64,000 nt of DNA. Source: an uncultured Ectothiorhodospiraceae bacterium (lineage in GTDB: Bacteria; Pseudomonadota; Gammaproteobacteria; UBA6429; Thiohalophilaceae). The notes under the pieces were generated by a model. The model did no database searches. It had not been told where the DNA came from and worked only from the letters and a program-made list of their open reading frames with translations. The stretch covers positions 1 to 64,000 of the forward strand of contig CAMYMU010000046.1 of assembly GCA_947259575.1 (NCBI GenBank). Direction: 5' to 3'. Positions within the stretch are counted from its first letter, which is position 1; each line of letters opens with the position of its first letter. This document shows, piece after piece, positions 9,354-19,093 of this stretch. Made by a program: the position numbers and the translations under genes.

Positions 9354-10736
9354 TTAGTCATAGCTAACCCGTGGATCTGCTATCGCATAGAAAAGGTCTG
9401 CAATTAAGTAACTGATCAACGTCAAAACACCACTAATCAGAGTAATTGATAATACCAACTCACGATCACGGGACTGCACAGCTTGTACTGCCAACTTACC
9501 CATACCATCGATACTAAAAATACTTTCAACAATAACCGAGCCACCTAATAAACTTGGCAATAGCGTTGCAGAAACGGTAATCAGGGGTAGTAAGCTATTA
9601 CGAAACACATGACGCCAAAGTACATCATGCTCCGAAACACCTTTTGCACGTGCAGTTCGTGCATAATCAGATAAAAGATTTTCTAAAGTTGCGGTCCGAG
9701 AGAGTTTCGATAAAAAGGCAAAACCACCATACGTTAAACAAATGACCGGTAAGACCAGGTGCCAGATTCGATCGATAAGAAAGCCGCGCTCAAATTCGCC
9801 TTGCATGATGTAAATTGACATGCCCGCGCCAATAAAAAGCCCAATTTGTCCCAGTGTGATAGTCCTAAAACTCGCATATTCCATCCTACCCAACGCATAG
9901 CCTAAGCCTGTTAATGCCATAGCGAGGAAGACTGTAAGTACATATGAAGTCTCGCCTGCCGCTGACAGGCCCATCAACACACCTAGTATCAAACCAACGA
10001 GGCTAAACAGTATTGCCCGCGATTGTTGTGCTAGCTTAATACTTAGTGTGCTAAACAAGTAGGCGCCAAATATACTGAATAGCAGTAATTTAACTGCATC
10101 GAATGGATTCGACCAATGAGGCATAAAAGGCATGTCATGGGCTTCTCGGTAATTCAGTCCTGAGGTTGGAAACCAGTGCCAGTTTTGTACACTGGCAAAG
10201 TAACCCATCAACATAACCCCTGCGAGCATCGTCGGTACCGACCACAATGCCAACATGACAAAGCTAGAGCCAACATCAAACGACTCACCTCGCTTTGTAG
10301 CAGCACGCACGCCGATGGAAATCGCAATCAGATATATAATTGGTATGGTAACAATGTTAAGTAACAAGGTTATCGGTACACGCTCGACCAATAATTCGGT
10401 TACTGGTCGACCATAAATAAAACTACGTCCAAGATTAACGCCTTTTGTGAATGAAAATCCTTCCATTTCACCATCATTATTAAAAGTAAAACCAACCGGT
10501 GAGGCATTGTTTAACCAACGTAAGTATTGCATTGGTGCAGGCTGATCAAGGCCATATAATTTGTTGTAATAATCCTCGAGGGCCTTACGTGTTGCGGGTT
10601 CAAGATCCTGTGTATCTACCAGCGATTGAGCAGTGATACCACCCGGTGCCGATGCCATTACAACGAACACGACCAGCGTGATCCCCAACAATGTGGGAAT
10701 CATAAGCAATAGACGACGAGCTATATAATTCAGCAT
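9354..10736 (-). CDS. peptide ABC transporter permease, YejB/OppB-like, with extra membrane segment
   Basis: A permease of about 460 residues. The start MLNYIARRLLLMIPTLLG at 10736 matches the usual beginning of YejB/OppB proteins; an in-frame ATG at 10778, inside the preceding gene and behind a GGAG, is an alternative. The family core is seen in ARTARAKGVSEHDVLWRHVFRNSLLPL near the C-terminus. About 110 additional residues with about four hydrophobic helices (about 220-330) interrupt the core, compared with about 360 residues for E. coli YejB. It pairs with the permease downstream to form the membrane channel. Confidence 0.87.
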   Translation of the reverse strand: MLNYIARRLLLMIPTLLGITLVVFVVMASAPGGITAQSLVDTQDLEPATRKALEDYYNKLYGLDQPAPMQYLRWLNNASPVGFTFNNDGEMEGFSFTKGVNLGRSFIYGRPVTELLVERVPITLLLNIVTIPIIYLIAISIGVRAATKRGESFDVGSSFVMLALWSVPTMLAGVMLMGYFASVQNWHWFPTSGLNYREAHDMPFMPHWSNPFDAVKLLLFSIFGAYLFSTLSIKLAQQSRAILFSLVGLILGVLMGLSAAGETSYVLTVFLAMALTGLGYALGRMEYASFRTITLGQIGLFIGAGMSIYIMQGEFERGFLIDRIWHLVLPVICLTYGGFAFLSKLSRTATLENLLSDYARTARAKGVSEHDVLWRHVFRNSLLPLITVSATLLPSLLGGSVIVESIFSIDGMGKLAVQAVQSRDRELVLSITLISGVLTLISYLIADLFYAIADPRVSYD

Positions 10737-10743
10737 TATTTTT

Positions 10744-12600
10744 TTATTTAATGTACTTTTGCTCTGCCTTAGGGACATAGGTCTCCATTAGGAAACCATC
10801 TTTCATGCTTATGTTATTGCCAAATTTAGTGACCTGAACATTTTTGATTCTTTTATTGTAGAACATCGTGCTTTTACGTCTGAGCAAAAATGTATACGGT
10901 TGATCTTCGAACAGTATCGCTTCGCATTGATGCCATAAATTCATCCGTTTTTCTTTATCAACGGTAGCTCGCGCCTGCTCGATTAGTTTATCGATTTTCG
11001 GATTAACATAACTAACATAATTATCGCCCTTAGCCATAGTTTGACTACTATGGAAGATCTGATATAGATCAGTTTCAACAACACTAGTCCAACCCATAAA
11101 CATGGCATCATAGTCCTTGTTATCATTGAGCTCGAGCAGAACTGGCCACTCCATCGCTTTTGGCTTTAATAATATACCGACTTTTGCATAGGCGTCTTTG
11201 AGCATTAAAATAATCCGTTTGTACTCTGCACTATCGCCAACAAACAAAAACTCAAACTCAAAGCGTTTGCCGTCTTTATCCTCAATAACTCCATCGCCAT
11301 CACGATCAGAAAAACCAGCCTCGGTTAAAAGTTTCCTGGCTTTCTCAATATTAAATTCTCGTGGTTTAATAGTTGCACTGTGTTGAGGGCTTCTTGGGTT
11401 AAAAGGACTTACTGCGACTTCACCATAACCAAGGAATACTTCTTTGATGATTTTTTCCCGGTCGGTTAAATAAGTTAATGCCTGGCGAACACGTTTGTCA
11501 GAAAATATTGTTGGCTTGTCGTTACGTCTTTGATTCCAGGCGATAAAGAAGTAAGGGTTAATCGCAGGATAATATTCTTTATGGTTTGCCTGTTTTGCAA
11601 GCTCCACATTTTCCTTTAATTTTTTAAATTCTTTTGCACGCGCCCCATATATATCAAGTTCGCCATTTTGAAACGTATTGAGTCGTGCAGCATCATTTTG
11701 AATAATTTTCCAGATTACACGATCATAACTTGGACTGACAGGACCCCAGTAACGTGGATTACGGACTAATTCGACTAGACCTTTGTCTGGTGTCCAGTTT
11801 TTTGGATCCTTTAATCGGTATGGGCCTGAACCTAGCAAGAGTCCCTTTGATTGATTAAAGTCATTTGGATTATTCAAAAATGGCTCATAGAAATGCTTTG
11901 GCAAAATTTCCAACGTGCCAGCTAATAACAATGCATTAAAATAGGGTTCTTTAAAATTAAATTTTATCGTTATAGGATCAATTGCGGTTACTTCTTTGAT
12001 TTTCGAATAATAGGCTCGCTGACGTGGTGCAGCAATCCGATCGTCCATTATAAAGTTGAATGAAAATACCAAATCATCAGCTGTCATCGGTGTCCCATCA
12101 GAAAACTTAACGTCATCCCTCATTTTGAAAACAATTTCGAGACCGTCATCTGATATTGTCCAGGACGTTGCTATATGGCCGACCAGCTCTAGTGATTCAG
12201 GATCATATTTAAGTAGGGTTTCTAATACGTGTGACTGCACATCACTCGCACTGCTATCAGTTGAGACAAAGGGAGTAATCGTTTTTAATCCTGAGGCAAA
12301 ACTCTGGACAAGCCAATCACCTTCGGCGTAATCAGCTTGCTGTGATGCTTTAAACGCACGAATAAATGAAGGAGGTATATCCTGCGTTTGTACACTGTCT
12401 TTGCCTGTTGTCACTCGTCCGGATTTAATACCTTGGCGCAACTCCCGAATATCCCTCGACTGTTCCTGTAGGGCGCTTTCCATTTCAGCCAACTTACTCC
12501 ACTGACGATCAATCATGTACATCGTTATCAGTAGAGTAATAAACAACAAGGCCAGAATACTCAAGAGTGTGTAATCTTTCGGGCTAAAACGCTTTTGCAT
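10744..12600 (-). CDS. membrane-anchored peptide-binding protein (SBP family 5)
   Basis: A 618-residue solute-binding protein of the OppA/DppA/YejA family. The ligand-binding fold is recognised from SDGTPMTADDLVFSF, GSGPYRLKD and PRYWGP. It lacks both a lipobox and an obvious signal-peptidase site: residues 12-29 form one hydrophobic helix, followed by a heptad-like segment (about 31-58, LAEMESALQEQSRDI), which suggests an uncleaved anchor with a short coiled-coil stalk. It heads the downstream transporter genes. A DRDGDGVIED loop (about 435) resembles a calcium-binding loop. Confidence 0.87.
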   Translation of the reverse strand: MQKRFSPKDYTLLSILALLFITLLITMYMIDRQWSKLAEMESALQEQSRDIRELRQGIKSGRVTTGKDSVQTQDIPPSFIRAFKASQQADYAEGDWLVQSFASGLKTITPFVSTDSSASDVQSHVLETLLKYDPESLELVGHIATSWTISDDGLEIVFKMRDDVKFSDGTPMTADDLVFSFNFIMDDRIAAPRQRAYYSKIKEVTAIDPITIKFNFKEPYFNALLLAGTLEILPKHFYEPFLNNPNDFNQSKGLLLGSGPYRLKDPKNWTPDKGLVELVRNPRYWGPVSPSYDRVIWKIIQNDAARLNTFQNGELDIYGARAKEFKKLKENVELAKQANHKEYYPAINPYFFIAWNQRRNDKPTIFSDKRVRQALTYLTDREKIIKEVFLGYGEVAVSPFNPRSPQHSATIKPREFNIEKARKLLTEAGFSDRDGDGVIEDKDGKRFEFEFLFVGDSAEYKRIILMLKDAYAKVGILLKPKAMEWPVLLELNDNKDYDAMFMGWTSVVETDLYQIFHSSQTMAKGDNYVSYVNPKIDKLIEQARATVDKEKRMNLWHQCEAILFEDQPYTFLLRRKSTMFYNKRIKNVQVTKFGNNISMKDGFLMETYVPKAEQKYIK

Positions 12601-12652
12601 ATTTTTTATCCGTCTTTGTTCAGTCTAACGTCTTATAAGAATGTCATTTATA

Positions 12653-13624
12653 TCATACACTTGTTACTGCTTCTAAAGGAAAAAAACAGGCCACTTGTAC
12701 CGTCTCACCAACCTGCTGGAGTTTGGGTGCCTCTATGTGGCAGCGTGACTGTGCATAAGTGCAGCGTCCAGCATAAACACAGCCATCGAGTTTAGTATCC
12801 GCTGTTTCAATTTCACCATATTCTGCGTAGTGACGTTGTCGCTCCGTATCTGGATCTGGTCTGGGCTCTGCACTTATTAGGGCCTGCGTATAAGGATGAC
12901 GCGCATGGCTGAATATCTCCTCGCTTGGCCCCATCTCCATTAGCTTTCCCTGATATAACACAATCAATTCATCACTGATATAACGCACCAGGCTCAGGTC
13001 ATGGGCGATAAAAATAAGCGTCAAATCTAAGCGCTGCTGGAATTCCTTTAGCAGGCTAATAATTTGTGCCCTGACTGAGACATCAAGCGCACTAACAGGT
13101 TCATCACATATAAGAATCTTCGGCTCTGTAATCATGGCGCGGGCAATACCGATGCGTTGACACTGGCCACCAGAAAACTCGTGTGCATAGCGCTGGCGTT
13201 GCGAATAATCCAGACCCACCTGCTCCATAATGGTCTTGAGTTTTTTTGTCCGTGTCGCGTGATCAGGTTTTACTCCAAGATAATCCAGTGGTTCCGTGAT
13301 CAATTGCTCTACTGTCATCCTGGGGTTAAGGGCCGCCAGCGGATCCTGAAAGATAAACTGAATATCTTTGTTTTGTTGTACACCATGATTAAATCCAATC
13401 GTTCCTGTAGCCGGTTGATATAGACCCAGTATTGTTTTGGCCAGTGTTGTCTTACCCGAGCCCGATTCGCCCACAATCCCCAGACGACTACCGGCTTGAA
13501 CAGCGATAGAGATATTTGAAAGTGCATCGAATGTATTTTTTTTAAATGACATTAGTGAACTACTACTATGTCGAAAAGAGACCGACACATCATCCACTTC
13601 AATCGCCAGGTTATTATCTCTCAT
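12653..13624 (-). CDS. oligopeptide ABC transporter ATPase OppF-like
   Basis: A 323-residue ABC ATPase with Walker A GESGSGKTT, signature FSGGQCQRIGIA and Walker B ILICDEP. The C-terminal oligopeptide-binding extension has a cysteine cluster (CVYAGRCTYAQSRC), seen in OppD/DppD/OppF proteins, some of which carry an iron-sulfur cluster. Its start overlaps the oppD-like stop by 11 nt. It completes the first transporter (binding protein, two permeases, two separate ATPases). A gap of 52 nt separates it from the anchored binding-protein gene, so read-through into the second transporter is likely. Confidence 0.9.
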   Translation of the reverse strand: MRDNNLAIEVDDVSVSFRHSSSSLMSFKKNTFDALSNISIAVQAGSRLGIVGESGSGKTTLAKTILGLYQPATGTIGFNHGVQQNKDIQFIFQDPLAALNPRMTVEQLITEPLDYLGVKPDHATRTKKLKTIMEQVGLDYSQRQRYAHEFSGGQCQRIGIARAMITEPKILICDEPVSALDVSVRAQIISLLKEFQQRLDLTLIFIAHDLSLVRYISDELIVLYQGKLMEMGPSEEIFSHARHPYTQALISAEPRPDPDTERQRHYAEYGEIETADTKLDGCVYAGRCTYAQSRCHIEAPKLQQVGETVQVACFFPLEAVTSV

Positions 13625-14573
13625 ACAAATGGCACGCCTGTTGTTGAGTATTCGATCCCGTCATAACCGGCATGTCACGTTGACACACATCAAGGCGTTG
13701 TTCACAGCGTGGATAAAAGGCACACCCCAATTGAATACCTGTATTCACAGGTGGATGACCGGGAATACTCACCAATTTATCAGTTAGACCTGATTGACTT
13801 TTTGCTGCAGCCAGCAGGCCTTGGGTATAGGGATGTTTAGGTGCATAAAAAAGTTCATCCAGACTTGCCATCTCGACGGGTTGCCCTGCGTACATGATGA
13901 CAACCCGGTCGCACTGCCCCGCAACGATACTCATATCATGAGTGATTAAAATGATACTCAATGCGAACTCATCACGCAGTGATTTTAATAATGCGAGTAT
14001 CTCTGCCTGTACAGTCACATCTAACGCCGTGGTAGGTTCATCGGCGATAAGTACTTTTGGTTTGCGCAATAGCGCCATGGCGATCATGATTCTTTGTCGC
14101 ATGCCACCGGAAAACTGATAGGGGTAATCATGGACACGTCTTGCCGCATCTGGAATACGCACCTTCTCTAGAATCTCAATCGCTTGCTTAAGTGCTGTTT
14201 GTTTGTCAATTTTCTGATTTAAGATAAGGGTTTCAGTCAACTGTCTTGAAACTTTTAAATAGGGGTTAAGTGATGACATTGGGTCTTGAAAGATCATCGC
14301 TATTTCATTACTGCGGATTCGATTAATATCCAACTTATTTAGTGTTAACAAATCCTTATCGGAATAAATAACTTCACCCGTCGTTACTGCATTCTCAGGC
14401 AGGAGTTTTAACATGCCTAGCATCAGTTGTGTCTTACCACTACCAGACTCGCCTACTACGCCTAACACCTCGCCTTCAAATAATTCAATATTTGCATCAC
14501 GCACTGCATGCACAACGCCACTTTCCGTTGCGAAGTCTATTGAAATATTATTGGCCTCTAACAATGCAGACAT
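13614..14573 (-). CDS. oligopeptide ABC transporter ATPase OppD-like
   Basis: A 319-residue ABC ATPase with Walker A GESGSGKTQ, Q-loop FQDPMSSLNP, signature FSGGMRQRIMIA and Walker B VLIADEP. The C-terminal domain contains CAFYPRCEQRLDVC, a cysteine pattern of the oligopeptide/dipeptide importer ATPases. Its ATG overlaps the end of the OppC-like gene by one base. With the OppF-like protein it forms the ATPase heterodimer of the first importer. Confidence 0.92.
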   Translation of the reverse strand: MSALLEANNISIDFATESGVVHAVRDANIELFEGEVLGVVGESGSGKTQLMLGMLKLLPENAVTTGEVIYSDKDLLTLNKLDINRIRSNEIAMIFQDPMSSLNPYLKVSRQLTETLILNQKIDKQTALKQAIEILEKVRIPDAARRVHDYPYQFSGGMRQRIMIAMALLRKPKVLIADEPTTALDVTVQAEILALLKSLRDEFALSIILITHDMSIVAGQCDRVVIMYAGQPVEMASLDELFYAPKHPYTQGLLAAAKSQSGLTDKLVSIPGHPPVNTGIQLGCAFYPRCEQRLDVCQRDMPVMTGSNTQQQACHLYER

Positions 14574-15448
14574 TATTTTACCTGTTTGGGATCGAGCGCA
14601 TCACGCAAACCATCGCCGATAAAATTAAAGCAAAAAAGAATGATAGAAAGAAATACCGCCGGAAAAATCAGTGTCCAACTATAACTCTCCATTTCATTCG
14701 CACCTTCACTCACCAGTGCACCTAAACTCGTCATTGGTTCTTGAATACCCAAACCAAGGAAACTCAGGAATGATTCGACCAGGATTACTTGCGGTATGGT
14801 TAAGGTTATATAGACCACAACGATCCCAAGCAGGTTCGGCACAATATGGCGTTGAATAATATGCCAGTGACTCGCACCGTAAATACGAGCAGCCTCAACA
14901 TAAGACTGTTGCTTGATCGCTAAGGTTTGCCCTCTTACTATTCGGGCAATATCAAGCCAGTTGATAGCACCGATAGCAAAAAATATCAGAAAAATATTTC
15001 GACCGAAAAACACCATTAACAATATGACAAAGAACATAAACGGCATTGCATAAAGAATATCGACAATACGCATCATGACAGCATCAACTCGACCACCAAA
15101 ATAACCGGCGATCGCACCATAATTGATCCCAATAATTAAACTGACGAGTGTTGCAACCAGACCAATCGCCAATGAAATACGACTACCCTCCATGGTTCGC
15201 ACAAACAGATCGCGACCAAGACTGTCGGTACCAAACAGATGCCCAGAGGTCAATGAAGGTTCTGCTGCAATAGCTTCATAGTCAATATCTTCGCCGTTAA
15301 AGGGCGATAGCCATGGCGCAAACAGGACCATCAGTATCAACAAACCAATTAAGCCCATGCTTGTCACTGCAGCACGGTTTGCCTTTAGGCGTATCCATAT
15401 TTGTTTGCCTGGTGATAATGATTTTACTTCAGCCATGCCTATACTCAC
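14573..15448 (-). CDS. oligopeptide ABC transporter permease OppC-like
   Basis: A 291-residue inner-membrane permease of ordinary OppC size, with six predicted helices. The family motif HLFGTDSLGRDLFVRTMEGSR and the coupling segment VEAARIYGASHWHIIQRH are present. The start is probably the GTG at 15448: it has AGGA four bases upstream and overlaps the oppB-like stop as GTGA. An ATG at 15436 is a weaker alternative. It pairs with the OppB-like protein. Confidence 0.92.
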   Translation of the reverse strand: MSIGMAEVKSLSPGKQIWIRLKANRAAVTSMGLIGLLILMVLFAPWLSPFNGEDIDYEAIAAEPSLTSGHLFGTDSLGRDLFVRTMEGSRISLAIGLVATLVSLIIGINYGAIAGYFGGRVDAVMMRIVDILYAMPFMFFVILLMVFFGRNIFLIFFAIGAINWLDIARIVRGQTLAIKQQSYVEAARIYGASHWHIIQRHIVPNLLGIVVVYITLTIPQVILVESFLSFLGLGIQEPMTSLGALVSEGANEMESYSWTLIFPAVFLSIILFCFNFIGDGLRDALDPKQVK

Positions 15449-16380
15449 GTTTTCCTGGCCTGTAAACGAATTTGTGGATCGAGCCAGCCATAGAGCAAAT
15501 CAACAATTAGATTCAGCAGGATAATAAACACACCATAAAAAACCACCACACCCATAACTAATGTGTAGTCGCGGTTCAACGCTCCTTGCACAAAGTAGCG
15601 CCCCAGTCCGGGTATGCCGTAGATTTGTTCAACCACAACCGAGCCGGTAATAATGCCGGCAATCGCAGGACCCATGTAGGAGATAACAGGTAACAAGGTT
15701 GGTTTGAGTGCATGACGGGTTAGAATATAAAACGTGGGTAAGCCTTTGGAAAACGCAGTACGAATAAACGGGCTACGTAATACTTCGATCATGCTGCCCC
15801 TACTGATCCGCGCAATGTAGGCAATTTGGGGTAAGGCCAGCGTCACAATTGGTAATATACGATTCTGAAAGGCACCGTCATTCCAACCCCCGGCTGGCAG
15901 AAATGAAAATACTATCGCAAATATTAAGATGAGTATTGGCGCCATAACAAAATTCGGCACCGATATTCCCAACATAGAAATGGTCATCACACCATAATCA
16001 AACTTTGAATTTTGCCGGTAAGCGGCAAGGATACCCGCCGCACTACCGAGCAACAGGGCAAGTGCCATGGCCGACAACCCGAGCTGCACCGAGACAGGAA
16101 AACCCTGCGCAATGAGTTCGGTCACCGTATAATTTTTATACTGAAAAGACGGACCAAAATCGCCTTGCAGGATATCTTTCAGGTAATAGCCAAACTGCAC
16201 ATATACAGGCTCATCAAGATGGAACTTTGTATTTAGATTGGCCTGTATCTCTGGTGCAAGAGTCTTATCAAAATCAAACGGTCCACCTGGGGCAAGACGA
16301 ATTAAAAAGAAGCTAACAAGAATGATAATAAATATCGTTGGGATGGCACCTAGCAAGCGTCGAAAGAAATATTCAAGCAT
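15445..16380 (-). CDS. oligopeptide ABC transporter permease OppB-like
   Basis: A 311-residue permease beginning MLEYFFRRLLGAIPTIF, as typical for OppB/DppB. It ends with the conserved GIPGLGRYFVQGALNRDYTLVMG and DLLYGWLDPQIR blocks. Six membrane segments are apparent. It starts 8 nt after the binding-protein gene and overlaps the next permease by 4 nt, so it belongs to the same transcript. Confidence 0.92.
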   Translation of the reverse strand: MLEYFFRRLLGAIPTIFIIILVSFFLIRLAPGGPFDFDKTLAPEIQANLNTKFHLDEPVYVQFGYYLKDILQGDFGPSFQYKNYTVTELIAQGFPVSVQLGLSAMALALLLGSAAGILAAYRQNSKFDYGVMTISMLGISVPNFVMAPILILIFAIVFSFLPAGGWNDGAFQNRILPIVTLALPQIAYIARISRGSMIEVLRSPFIRTAFSKGLPTFYILTRHALKPTLLPVISYMGPAIAGIITGSVVVEQIYGIPGLGRYFVQGALNRDYTLVMGVVVFYGVFIILLNLIVDLLYGWLDPQIRLQARKT

Positions 16381-16388
16381 TGGTCAGG

Positions 16389-18005
16389 TCAGTGCGCCTT
16401 AATATAGAGATGTTTGCTGTAATGATGATCCATGGTGTTATCCTCATATCCACCAACATAGGGTTTAACCAGGTGCTTGCTCATATAGTAATAGATAGGA
16501 ATTACTGGATAATCATTTAGAAGTATCTTTTCTGCCTGTTGCAAAAGCTTGCGCCGTTTCTCAATATCCGCTTCTTTGGCTGATTGTGCCAACAAGGCAT
16601 CATATTCAGGATTACTATAGCCTGAGTCGTTAACACCATGATTGGAGTGCAATAGCTCGGCAAAACTAAAGGCATCGTTATAGTCCGCTATCCAGCCTGA
16701 TCGAAATACTTGGGTATGTTTTTTCGTTTTGCGATTAGCCAGAAACACCTTCCATTCTTCATTATGAAGTTTCGTTTTAACACCCAGGTGCTTTTTCCAC
16801 ATCGAGGCAACCACAATTGCGATTTTTTTATGGTTCTCACTCGTGTTATAACGAATCTCTACACTGAGTGGCTTTCCCTTTCCGTAACCCGCTTGCTTGA
16901 TAAGCTCTTTTGCATATTTTATACGCCGGGACATGGGCCATGCTTTCCATTCGTATTCAACCTGTTGATAGTTAGCTACGTTTGGAGGCACCCAGCTATA
17001 AGCAGGCAACTCGCCTGTGCGTAGAATTTTTTCAGTCAGTACTTTTCTATCAATGACCATCGATAAGGCTTGACGTAATTTTTTATTGTCTTTGAAAGGA
17101 GGTTGCGTGACATTGTAACCAAAGTAATAAATACCAAGATAAGGTGTGAGTCTTAAATCCTGTTTTAAGTTTTTTCGCAACCAGGGCATTTGACTGATGG
17201 GGATGCCTTCTACTATATCTATCTCCCCTGCTCGATAACGCTTTAGTTCGCTCGATTGATCTTCGATAGGATAGTAATAAACTTTATCTAGTTTTGTATT
17301 TTTATTATCCCAGTAATGTGGGTTGCGCTCTAACAATATGTGGGATTGAATAGACCACTCTTTCAATACAAATGCACCATTTCCAATCAGATTGCCAACC
17401 CGAGCAAATCGATTACCGTGCTTTTCAACACTGGCTTTGTGAACTGGATAGGTTGAGGAGTGAGTTAGCAATCCAATGAAATACGGCGTAGGTCCTTTAA
17501 GTTTGACCTCTAATTGATATTTACCAATAGCGCGGATACCGAGCGACGTGACCTTTTTAGTTCCTTTGATAATGTCTTCTGCGTTTAAAACCGGCGCCAG
17601 AGTTTGCGCATAATAAGAACCGGTTTTGGGATCCACGATTCGTCGCCAACTATAGACAAAATCATCCGCGGTAACGGGATCACCATTCGACCATTTTGCA
17701 TCCTTGCGTAAGGTAAAGAGATAACGCATACCTTTTTTGTCGACAGACCAGCTCGACGCCACACCTGGCACAAGTTCACCACTGGGTGACTCACACACAA
17801 GCCCCTCATACAAATCTTTTTGTATGTTTGCGGATGGCACGCCTTCTGATTTATGTGGATCAAGACTTTGTGGCTCGGAACCGTTACCCCGGTGAAGTAC
17901 CTGGTTGGGAGCAAGTACATCGGCAGCATGACAATTCGCCGAAGCCAACAAGATATAAGCGCATAGGCTAATTAACTGTAATATTTGCTTTGCAAGCGGG
18001 CTCAT
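16389..18005 (-). CDS. periplasmic oligopeptide-binding protein OppA-like
   Basis: A family-5 solute-binding protein, about 538 residues from the ATG at 18005. This start gives a Sec signal peptide (hydrophobic stretch QILQLISLCAYILL and cleavage after CHA, about residue 28); a start at 18095 would add 30 residues before the signal. Family blocks include EPQSLDPHKSEGVPS, NGDPVTADDFVYSW, VGNLIGNGAFVLKEW and NPHYWDN. OppA/MppA proteins capture short peptides for OppBCDF. This gene heads the nine-gene transporter run and is divergent from fabI. Confidence 0.91.
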   Translation of the reverse strand: MSPLAKQILQLISLCAYILLASANCHAADVLAPNQVLHRGNGSEPQSLDPHKSEGVPSANIQKDLYEGLVCESPSGELVPGVASSWSVDKKGMRYLFTLRKDAKWSNGDPVTADDFVYSWRRIVDPKTGSYYAQTLAPVLNAEDIIKGTKKVTSLGIRAIGKYQLEVKLKGPTPYFIGLLTHSSTYPVHKASVEKHGNRFARVGNLIGNGAFVLKEWSIQSHILLERNPHYWDNKNTKLDKVYYYPIEDQSSELKRYRAGEIDIVEGIPISQMPWLRKNLKQDLRLTPYLGIYYFGYNVTQPPFKDNKKLRQALSMVIDRKVLTEKILRTGELPAYSWVPPNVANYQQVEYEWKAWPMSRRIKYAKELIKQAGYGKGKPLSVEIRYNTSENHKKIAIVVASMWKKHLGVKTKLHNEEWKVFLANRKTKKHTQVFRSGWIADYNDAFSFAELLHSNHGVNDSGYSNPEYDALLAQSAKEADIEKRRKLLQQAEKILLNDYPVIPIYYYMSKHLVKPYVGGYEDNTMDHHYSKHLYIKAH

Positions 18006-18245
18006 ATTCTTTATTTCGTTATCTAACCGTTGGATTAAGGCCGATTTTGTAGATGTCATTGTTGCTTGTTTACCACAAGGCATCAAGTCATTCATTCACA
18101 ACCCTTCACACACAGATAGCCACCCAAATCAAGCGTAGTTATTTGACTTAAAACGTTTTTATCTAGTGGTTTTTTTGTTATCGTTAGCTCGAGTTTAGAC
18201 GCTGAAACGTCTGAAAAACAAATCACATAATAAAAAGGTCGAACT

Positions 18246-19034
18246 ATGGGTTTTCTGCAAAATAAACGTATATTGATTGTTGGACTTGCCAGTCACCGTT
18301 CTATTGCCTGGGGTATTGCATCGGCCATGCGTCGCGAAGGTGCCGACCTAGCGTTTACCTACCAAAATGAAAAATTGCAGGATCGTGTTGAGAAAATGGC
18401 CGCTGAACTTGGCTCAGAAATCGTCGTGCCATGTGACGTTAGCAGTGATGAAGAAATAGACAAAGTTTTTGACCATCTGGACAACTATTGGGACGGCCTG
18501 GACAGTATTGTTCACTCGGTCGCCTTTGCTCCTCGCAGTGAGCTGGAGGGTGATTACCTCGACAACGTAAGCCGAGATGGCTTTCGCACTGCCCATGAGA
18601 TCAGTTCATACAGCTTTGCTGCCCTGGCCAAAGCAGGCCGAAATATGATGGAGGGTAATGACGGAGCCCTGCTGACATTGAGTTATTTAGGTGCCGTTAG
18701 AGCCATGCCAAACTACAACGTAATGGGCCTTGCCAAGGCCTCACTGGAAGCCAATGTACGCTATATGGCGCAGAGCCTTGGCCCCGACGGCATCCGGGTA
18801 AATGGCATCTCAGCCGGCCCAATCAAGACCCTGGCAGCGGCTGGCATCAGCAATTTCCGCCGGATGTTGGAGGAAGTGGAAAATACCGCACCGCTCAGAA
18901 GAAACGTCACCATCGAGCAAGTCGGCAATACCGCAGCCTTCCTGTGCTCCGATCTCGCTGCGGGCATTACCGGTGAAATCACTTACGTAGATTCAGGTTA
19001 TAGCACCGTGGGAATGCGTCCCCTCGACGTATAA
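18246..19034 (+). CDS. fabI: enoyl-[acyl-carrier-protein] reductase (NADH)
   Basis: A 262-residue cytoplasmic enzyme for the last reduction of the fatty-acid elongation cycle. It is an SDR-fold FabI: the cofactor loop is [13 protein letters not shown], and the active site has the Tyr-X6-Tyr-X6-Lys type pattern in [19 protein letters not shown]. The substrate-binding segment is [13 protein letters not shown]. The length is that of E. coli FabI. An AAGGT ribosome site precedes the ATG. It stands between the peptide transporter and ppiD as in the Pseudomonas block, but a symporter gene has been added next to it. Confidence 0.97.
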   Translation: MGFLQNKRILIVGLASHRSIAWGIASAMRREGADLAFTYQNEKLQDRVEKMAAELGSEIVVPCDVSSDEEIDKVFDHLDNYWDGLDSIVHSVAFAPRSELEGDYLDNVSRDGFRTAHEISSYSFAALAKAGRNMMEGNDGALLTLSYLGAVRAMPNYNVMGLAKASLEANVRYMAQSLGPDGIRVNGISAGPIKTLAAAGISNFRRMLEEVENTAPLRRNVTIEQVGNTAAFLCSDLAAGITGEITYVDSGYSTVGMRPLDV

Positions 19035-19093
19035 AAATCGAACTAGCTACCTTTCCAGGGAGGGAAGTACGAGGTAGAAAAACTAAGCACAAT

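Noticed and set aside
19035-19093. CTACCT...AGGTAG pairing between fabI and the symporter gene as a terminator
   Set aside because: The stem is only 6 bp with a long loop, and the T-run is offset; too weak to call.
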